Part shown: positions 59,228 through 64,000 of the stretch, in pieces
How positions within the stretch are numbered: the stretch's first letter is position 1
Layout of the letters: every line of letters begins with the position of its first letter
Notes under the pieces: model-generated
What the model saw: the letters and a program-made list of their open reading frames with translations, nothing else
What the model was told of the DNA's origin: nothing
Databases searched by the model: none
DNA from: JAKQDH01 sp029558835
GTDB taxonomy: Bacteria; Planctomycetota; Phycisphaerae; UBA1845
Direction: 5' to 3'
Assembly: GCA_035356615.1 (NCBI GenBank)
Contig: DAOQSN010000026.1
Coordinates: 1 to 64,000 of the forward strand
Length of the DNA stretch: 64,000 nt
Position numbers and translations under genes: made by a program

Positions 59228-61123
59228 ATGAGTGCAACTCGTCTCGTGGGCAGGTCTTGTGCCGTGTGCTGCCTCTCCTGCACGCTGCTCGGGGCGGTGT
59301 CATGCAGTCCGTGTGACTGCCCGTCCACGGGCCACCCTGCGCTGCTCGACGTCCAAGTCACGCCCAGCATAAGCGACTTGCCGCAGCGCGTCTTCGGCTG
59401 CGCCTGTGGCGGCGCGGACATTGATGTCGAAACGCTGGCGGACGATTACGAAGTCATTGTTTACGTTCAAACGGACCAGTGGTACATTCAGCCCTTCGCC
59501 TCCGATTTCCGCCATTCGGTGGACGCGAACGGCTACTTCAATGCCTACGCACACGAGGGCGACCGCGTCCATGTCTTCCTGGCGCGCGCGGGCCTCAACT
59601 GGTCCACACAGGCTGCGTCCCTCCCTGTTGTCGGCGGTGAGATCATCGCGGAGTGGGACTCCGCGCGCGAGGCCTGTGACGACGCAGACCTGTGCACGAA
59701 CGATACATGGGACGCGGTCACCGGGTGTGTCTTCACCGCTGTCGATTGCGACGACGACGATGTCTGTACGGACGAGGACTGCGACCCCGAAACCGGCGGC
59801 TGCGTCTACACTGACGTAGATTGCGACGACGGGGATCTGTGCACGGACGATACCTGCGATCCGGCTACCGGGTGCGTGCACACCGCCGTGGTCTGCCTGA
59901 CCGGCCAGCAGTGCGACCCGGCCACCGGTGAGTGTGTTTGTGATGAGGATTGCCTCCTGACTGGGTATGAGCCAACGGAAATGTCCGACGTGACCGTCAC
60001 CGTCGACACCACAAAGGACCCCACGCTGACGATCACCTGGCCTGTCCGCGGCGGCGTCGGGGGCGTACCTGCCGCCCCTCAGGGCGACTACGTGCTCCAG
60101 ATGACCTGGACGGGGGAGGCCGATCGCAAAGTCGAGATCCGGCACGACTGGGCGGGCTCGACGTTTGACCTGGCGCCCAACAGTGAGATACGCGCTGACG
60201 TGTATCTCGCCACGGCCTCGGCACTGCCCGGCATTGTCGGCATTTGGGATGATGTCTTTGGCTGGCTTGAGGGGTATCCAGTCCCGGCGACGACCGACGA
60301 GTGGGTGACCATTGAGCTGTCCATTGGCGATGTTGGTTACATGTCGCTGGATCACATCTTCGCACTTCTCTTCGAGAATCTGGCAGGCGAGGCGGGGACG
60401 ATATACGTTGACAACCTCAGGCTGGTCGGTGAGGACAACTCGCGGCAGGTTGATTTCTCAGGACGGAAGTGGGCTGTCAAGAGCGGGAACAACCGCGGGC
60501 CAGGACCAAACAACTTCGCCGATGGTGACGAGGATGTTTGGGTCGACGAAGAGGGTCGACTCCATCTGACCATCAGCCAGCGAGATGGCGCTTGGTACTG
60601 TAGCGAGATCGTTGCTGCTGAGTCGCGAGGACATGGATCTTATGCATTCACGGTGGAAAGCCGCCTGGATTCTCTGAACGAGAACGTCGTTCTTGGCCTG
60701 TTCACCTGGGACGGCTACGCGCCGGACAACAACTACCGGGAGATCGACTTCGAGTTTGGGCGCTGGGGCGAAGTCGTTAATGACAACGCGCAGTTTGTGA
60801 TTCAACCGTGGGACACAGCAGGTAACCTGCATCGCTTTAACATCGACTATGCAGGCGCTACGGAGAAGACCACGCACGTAATGGCCTGGCGGGCGGACGC
60901 CATAGAGTTTGTCAGCTACTTTGGAGAGTTGAGTGCGACGCCAGCACCGGACAACATCTTGGCGACTTGGACCTACACCGGCGCTGACAACCCGCCGTCC
61001 GGGGAAGGGCACGTGCGCATGAACCTGTGGCTGGTCAACGGCATGCCACCGAGTGATGGTCAGGACGTGGAAGTGGTTGTCAGCAGCTTCGAGTATCAAC
61101 CCGAGAGTGCGATCACAAACTGA
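59228..61123 (+). CDS. Secreted protein with GH16-type glycoside hydrolase domain
   Basis: A 631-residue exported protein. A signal peptide (residues 8-27) is followed by a beta-like domain, then a Cys/Asp-rich repeat region (about 155-245; units of CDDGDLCTDDTCDPATGCVH type, likely Ca-binding and disulfide-linked), a second beta domain and a C-terminal jelly roll (about 410-630). The last holds EIDFEF with Glu505, Asp507 and Glu509, the GH16 catalytic triad used to cleave beta-1,3/1,4 glucans, agarose or carrageenan; the exact substrate is not predictable. AAAGGAG precedes the ATG. It ends before a strong terminator. Confidence 0.85.
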   Translation: MSATRLVGRSCAVCCLSCTLLGAVSCSPCDCPSTGHPALLDVQVTPSISDLPQRVFGCACGGADIDVETLADDYEVIVYVQTDQWYIQPFASDFRHSVDANGYFNAYAHEGDRVHVFLARAGLNWSTQAASLPVVGGEIIAEWDSAREACDDADLCTNDTWDAVTGCVFTAVDCDDDDVCTDEDCDPETGGCVYTDVDCDDGDLCTDDTCDPATGCVHTAVVCLTGQQCDPATGECVCDEDCLLTGYEPTEMSDVTVTVDTTKDPTLTITWPVRGGVGGVPAAPQGDYVLQMTWTGEADRKVEIRHDWAGSTFDLAPNSEIRADVYLATASALPGIVGIWDDVFGWLEGYPVPATTDEWVTIELSIGDVGYMSLDHIFALLFENLAGEAGTIYVDNLRLVGEDNSRQVDFSGRKWAVKSGNNRGPGPNNFADGDEDVWVDEEGRLHLTISQRDGAWYCSEIVAAESRGHGSYAFTVESRLDSLNENVVLGLFTWDGYAPDNNYREIDFEFGRWGEVVNDNAQFVIQPWDTAGNLHRFNIDYAGATEKTTHVMAWRADAIEFVSYFGELSATPAPDNILATWTYTGADNPPSGEGHVRMNLWLVNGMPPSDGQDVEVVVSSFEYQPESAITN

Positions 61124-61180
61124 ACAACCGAGGGGTCACGCGCGGGATCGCGAAGTCCTCACGGGACCGCACGTAAGCGC

Positions 61181-61224
61181 CGCGGGCGAGACGGAGCAAT
61201 CCGTCTCGCCCGCGTAGTGTTTGC
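61181..61224 (+). terminator. Intrinsic terminator of the GH16-like gene
   Basis: Perfect 14-bp stem (61181-61194 with 61201-61214, CGCGGGCGAGACGG) with a 6-nt loop, followed by TAGTGTTTGC; 58 nt beyond the stop codon. Confidence 0.75.
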
Positions 61225-61322
61225 ACGATGGGCTGCGCCCGCGTCGTCGCTCAGAGTCCTCCACACAAGGCCCTCTGCCTTGCGGGGAGGAGCAAGGGAG
61301 GGTTGAACCGTTCTTGAGCGTC

Positions 61323-61362
61323 CTCCTCACCCTACCCTCTCCCCCAAGGGGGAGAGGGGTCC
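61323..61362. repeat. R2 hairpin repeat, copy 5 (inverted)
   Basis: CCTCACCCTACCCTCTCCCC, CAAGGGGGAGAGGGG, downstream of convergent gdhA and the GH16-like gene. Confidence 0.8.
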
Positions 61363-61402
61363 TGTTGGGTGCTCCCAGGGGCCCTGTGGACGCGCTGGGC
61401 GC

Positions 61403-62764
61403 TTACACCACGCCCATGTCCATCATCGTGTCGGCCACTTTGACGAAGCCGGCGATGTTGGCGCCGTTGACATAGTTGCCGGGCGTGCCGTAGGCCTGGG
61501 CGGTCTCGACGCACGCCTTGTGAATGCTGCGCATGATCCCGTGCAGCTTCTGGTCAACCTCCTCGCGGGACCAGCTCAGCCGCATGGAGTTCTGCGACAT
61601 CTCCAGGCCGGAGGTGGCCACGCCGCCGGCGTTGGCGGCCTTGCCGGGCCCGTACAGAATCTTCGACTCGATGAAGACCTTCACGCCCTCCGGCGTGGTG
61701 GGCATGTTCGCGCCCTCGGAGACGCAGGTGCAGCCGCTCTTCACCAGGTTGGCCGCGTCCGCGTCGTTAATCTCGTTCTGGGTCGCCGACGGCAGGGCCA
61801 CGTCGCACTTCACCTGCCACAGCGGGTTGCACTTGGCACTCGCCTCGAGCGCCTGGTAATGGGCCTTGGGGTACTTGTCCACGTACTCTTTGATCCGCCC
61901 GCGCTTGACGTTCTTGAGTTCCATCACGAACGCCAGCTTCTTGGCATCCATGCCTTCCTCGTCCACGATGAACCCGTTGGAGTCGGAAAAGGTGAGTACC
62001 TTGCCGCCCAACTGGAGGACCTTCTCGGCCGCGTACTGGGCCACGTTGCCCGAGCCGCTCACCACGCAGCGCTTGCCCTTAATGGTCTGCCCGCGGGTGT
62101 TGAGCATCTCCTCGGCGAAGTAGACCTGACCGTAGCCGGTCGCCTCGGGCCGAATCAGGCTGCCACCCCACTTGAGCCCCTTGCCGGTGAGCACGCCCTC
62201 GAAGCGGTTGACGATCTTCTTGTACTGCCCGAAGAGGTAGCCGATCTCGCGGCCCCCGACGCCGATGTCCCCGGCCGGCACGTCACTGTCGGGCCCCACG
62301 TGGCGGTACAGCTCCGTCATGAACGCCTGGCAGAAGCGCATGACTTCCATGTCGCTCTTGCCCTTGGGATCGAAGTCGGACCCGCCCTTGCCGCCGCCCA
62401 TGGGCAGCGTGGTCAGCGAGTTCTTGAAGACCTGCTCGAACCCCAGGAACTTGATGATCCCCAGGTTAACCGAGGGGTGGAACCGCAGCCCGCCCTTGAA
62501 CGGGCCGATCGCGCTGTTGAACTGCACGCGGAACCCCCGGTTCACCTGCACGGTCCCCTGGTCATCCACCCAGGGGACGCGGAACATGATGACCCGCTCC
62601 GGCTCCACGATCCGCTCCAGGATCTTGGCCTTGCGGTACTCCGGCCGCCGGTCCAGCACGGGCATGATGGACTCCACCACCTCGTGCACCGCCTGGTGAA
62701 ACTCCTTCTGCTCCGGGTTCTTGGCCACTACGGCCGCCATGAACTCATCAACAACCCTTGCCAT
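61403..62764 (-). CDS. gdhA: Glutamate dehydrogenase (probably NADP-dependent)
   Basis: A 453-residue enzyme converting 2-oxoglutarate and ammonia to glutamate. Landmarks: KGGLRFHPSV, the active-site lysine region LPMGGGKGGSDFDPKGKS, PAGDIGVGGREIGYLFGQYK, and the nucleotide-binding GSGNVAQYAAEK. Length fits the hexameric small GDH group; the sequence features are closest to the NADP biosynthetic type, but coenzyme choice is not certain. AAGGAGAGATGATTC precedes the ATG. It is convergent with the GH16-like gene, with an R2 hairpin in between. Confidence 0.96.
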   Translation of the reverse strand: MARVVDEFMAAVVAKNPEQKEFHQAVHEVVESIMPVLDRRPEYRKAKILERIVEPERVIMFRVPWVDDQGTVQVNRGFRVQFNSAIGPFKGGLRFHPSVNLGIIKFLGFEQVFKNSLTTLPMGGGKGGSDFDPKGKSDMEVMRFCQAFMTELYRHVGPDSDVPAGDIGVGGREIGYLFGQYKKIVNRFEGVLTGKGLKWGGSLIRPEATGYGQVYFAEEMLNTRGQTIKGKRCVVSGSGNVAQYAAEKVLQLGGKVLTFSDSNGFIVDEEGMDAKKLAFVMELKNVKRGRIKEYVDKYPKAHYQALEASAKCNPLWQVKCDVALPSATQNEINDADAANLVKSGCTCVSEGANMPTTPEGVKVFIESKILYGPGKAANAGGVATSGLEMSQNSMRLSWSREEVDQKLHGIMRSIHKACVETAQAYGTPGNYVNGANIAGFVKVADTMMDMGVV

Positions 62765-63188
62765 GAATCATCTCTCCTTGCTTCAGCACCATCGGCTCTC
62801 AATACGCGTGGTTCGTGCGATTCCGCATGCCATGCAAACCCGCCTTGAGATCCAGTTCTTCCCGTCTCTGGTCCGCGGAACGTGGGATTCAACCGGCTTT
62901 CCCGCCGGCTGTCGAGGGGCACTGACGAAGGAGGGGCCGGCGAGGCACGACCCCAAGATCCGCGGGCCGCCGGGCGAGCCTCGTGGTTTCCCCTCTGACC
63001 GGGGCCTGCCCGTCTCCCGGTCCCCGGGGCTGCGCGCAGCACTACCTCTCCCCAGGACCGTACCTTGACCTAAACTGGCAAGCGGCGTGCCGCGGGCGAT
63101 ACGGCGGTGGGTCACCCCGTCTTGACGAATCGACGTGGCCCTTCTCCAATAGCACCGGCGGCCGACCCCCCGCCACGAGAGCCCCGGA
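62765..63188. other. Divergent intergenic region, nothing recognised
   Basis: 424 bases between gdhA (-) and the next gene (+). It should hold both promoters but I find no convincing -35/-10 pair, no repeat copy and no riboswitch. Confidence 0.4.
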
Positions 63189-63764
63189 ATGGCCCCCAGT
63201 TGGGATGTCCAACGCACCGCCGGCCACAGCACCTTCAGCGGACGCCCGCTGGCGGAGGGGGAGGAGTTCTACTCCGCCCTGTTCGAGGAGGCGGAGTCGT
63301 TCCGCCGGGTCGATTACGCCCTGGACGAATGGACCGGCCCCCCCCAGGGCGCCTTCTGCCATTTCCGCACCCGGATGCCCATCCGCGTCAAGCAGAAACG
63401 CCTGTTCGTGGATGACGACATCCTGGTCAACTTCTTCCTCCGCCTGGCGGGCGAAACCGAGCCCCTCCGGATCCAGTTCCGTTTCGTTCTCGCCCTGATC
63501 CTCATGCGCAAGAAACTGCTGAAGTACGACCAAATGGAGCGGACTGACGGCCAGGAGGTCTGGACGATGGTTCTGACCGCCGACCGGTCCACCCATCGCG
63601 TCCTCAACCCGCATCTAACCGACGACCAGGTCGAGGCCGTCAGCCGCGAACTGGGCGCGATTCTCCACGGGGACGTGGGAGAATTCGCCGCGTCCGAGGG
63701 CGGCGGCGGTGCCGACCTGGGCGCGGGTCGCGACGCCGGGAAGCCTGCCGGCCCCACCGGCTGA
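63189..63764 (+). CDS. Conserved hypothetical protein
   Basis: A 191-residue cytosolic-looking protein with no signal or membrane segment. A beta-rich first part (LAEGEEFYSALFEEAESFRR, VDYALDEWTGPPQGAFCHFR) is followed by a helical/strand part (EPLRIQFRFVLALILMRKKL, LKYDQMERTDGQEVWTMVL) and a Gly-rich tail. It resembles short proteins that precede secreted lipoproteins in planctomycetes, but I cannot name a family. It lies 15 nt before the next gene, so the pair is co-transcribed. Confidence 0.72.
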   Translation: MAPSWDVQRTAGHSTFSGRPLAEGEEFYSALFEEAESFRRVDYALDEWTGPPQGAFCHFRTRMPIRVKQKRLFVDDDILVNFFLRLAGETEPLRIQFRFVLALILMRKKLLKYDQMERTDGQEVWTMVLTADRSTHRVLNPHLTDDQVEAVSRELGAILHGDVGEFAASEGGGGADLGAGRDAGKPAGPTG

Positions 63765-63779
63765 CCCAGGAGGCTGCGG

Positions 63780-64000
63780 ATGCGGCAGCGCGAAGGACTG
63801 ATTACCTCCACCCAACGGCGAAACCGGGCAACCGAACTGGGTGGCATGGCCAAGCGCAGCGCCGCCATGCCTTCGCCTGGGCGAGGGACTGATTCTCGCC
63901 GCAGCCTGCCGGTGCCTTCGGCTTGGGCATGCCACCCGGCGCCGTACATCGCCCGGGCGATGCTGCTGGGGCTCGTGCTGGCCGTGACTGGCTGCCCGCC
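63780..64000 (+). CDS. Lipoprotein, N-terminal part (runs off the window), interrupted by an R1 element in frame
   Basis: Only the first 73 residues are in the window. The ATG at 63780 follows AGGAGGCTGCGG, 15 nt after the previous stop. Residues about 21-53 encode R1 copy H. A lipoprotein signal (MLLGLVLAVTGC, with the lipid-receiving Cys72) follows only at residue 61. Proteins of this kind normally begin at the signal, so the natural start is either ATG 63960 or a pre-insertion ATG that the element has separated from its signal. The rest of the gene is beyond the end. Confidence 0.7.
   Translation, partial: MRQREGLITSTQRRNRATELGGMAKRSAAMPSPGRGTDSRRSLPVPSAWACHPAPYIARAMLLGLVLAVTGCP
63839..63937 (-). 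repeat. R1 element, copy H (inverted), inside a reading frame
   Basis: GGGTGGCATGGCCAAGCGCA, GCGCCGCCATGC at the left and GGTGCCTTCGGCTTGGGCAT, GCCACCC at the right: the inverted orientation of copies D and G. It lies between the start codon and the lipoprotein signal. Confidence 0.85.

Overview
The window is high-GC bacterial chromosome that most resembles a planctomycete (Planctomycetota, perhaps the Phycisphaerae side). The reasons are a PEP-CTERM protein, a type II pseudopilin of the planctomycete H-Xn-DG kind, a MoxR / DUF58 / BatA / von Willebrand cluster followed by a squalene-cyclase-like repeat protein and an NPCBM-like protein, many predicted lipoproteins of unknown function, and an HTH-plus-receiver regulator beside an HDOD histidine kinase. 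This placement is inferred from gene content; there is no rRNA gene to confirm it. I see no rRNA, tRNA, CRISPR array, complete IS element or prophage.

Layout. 0.6-1.7 kb: PEP-CTERM protein (-) with a clear promoter and terminator. 2.3-3.1 kb: acpS (-) and an rpsT-like S20 gene (+) with no ordinary start codon. 3.4-5.7 kb: a small accessory patch (three unknown proteins and an orphan HicB-like protein, all -) with two matching promoters. 5.8-9.2 kb: pseudopilin (-), a repeat-packed gap, then mnmG (+). 9.5-13.1 kb: a signalling trio (HTH-receiver, HDOD-histidine kinase, degenerate receiver). 13.5-17.1 kb: full-length cobalamin-dependent metH. 17.3-24.1 kb: zinc-ribbon membrane protein, a class III aminotransferase lacking its catalytic lysine, small membrane and secreted proteins, and a threonine-synthase-like enzyme. 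24.3-26.5 kb: TPR membrane protein and VanZ-plus-Mth938-like membrane protein (-). 27.1-33.3 kb: tsaB, a metallophosphoesterase, yidC, a thioredoxin-like lipoprotein, YjbQ. 33.5-36.7 kb: a glycosyltransferase-like TPR membrane protein and a LOG-family protein. 36.7-51.1 kb: one long co-directional cluster (MoxR, DUF58, BatA-VWA, VWA, giant coiled coil, small secreted protein, prenyltransferase-like repeat protein, NPCBM-like). 51.1-55.6 kb: TPR protein, two lipoproteins, an ECF sigma / anti-sigma pair. 55.7-64 kb: receiver-plus-PPDK-ATP-grasp fusion (-), a GH16 secreted enzyme, gdhA (-), a conserved hypothetical and the start of a lipoprotein.

The most unusual content lies between and inside the genes. 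Nearly every gap holds short GC-rich palindromic elements that fall into recognisable families, named here R1 to R6. R1 is about 100-110 bp with terminal inverted repeats beginning GGGTGGCATG(C/G)CCAAGC. R3 is about 140 bp, with about 14-bp terminal inverted repeats best seen in one copy; one copy sits inside an R2 hairpin with an 8-bp flanking duplication and another sits inside an R4 hairpin. R1 copies also lie in reading frame between the ribosome-binding-site-proximal ATG and the signal peptide of two secreted proteins, and an R6 hairpin pair lies in frame inside a von Willebrand protein. Together they look like a population of small non-autonomous mobile elements (MITE/REP-like) still shaping coding sequences. 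No transposase is in the window, so what moves them is unknown.
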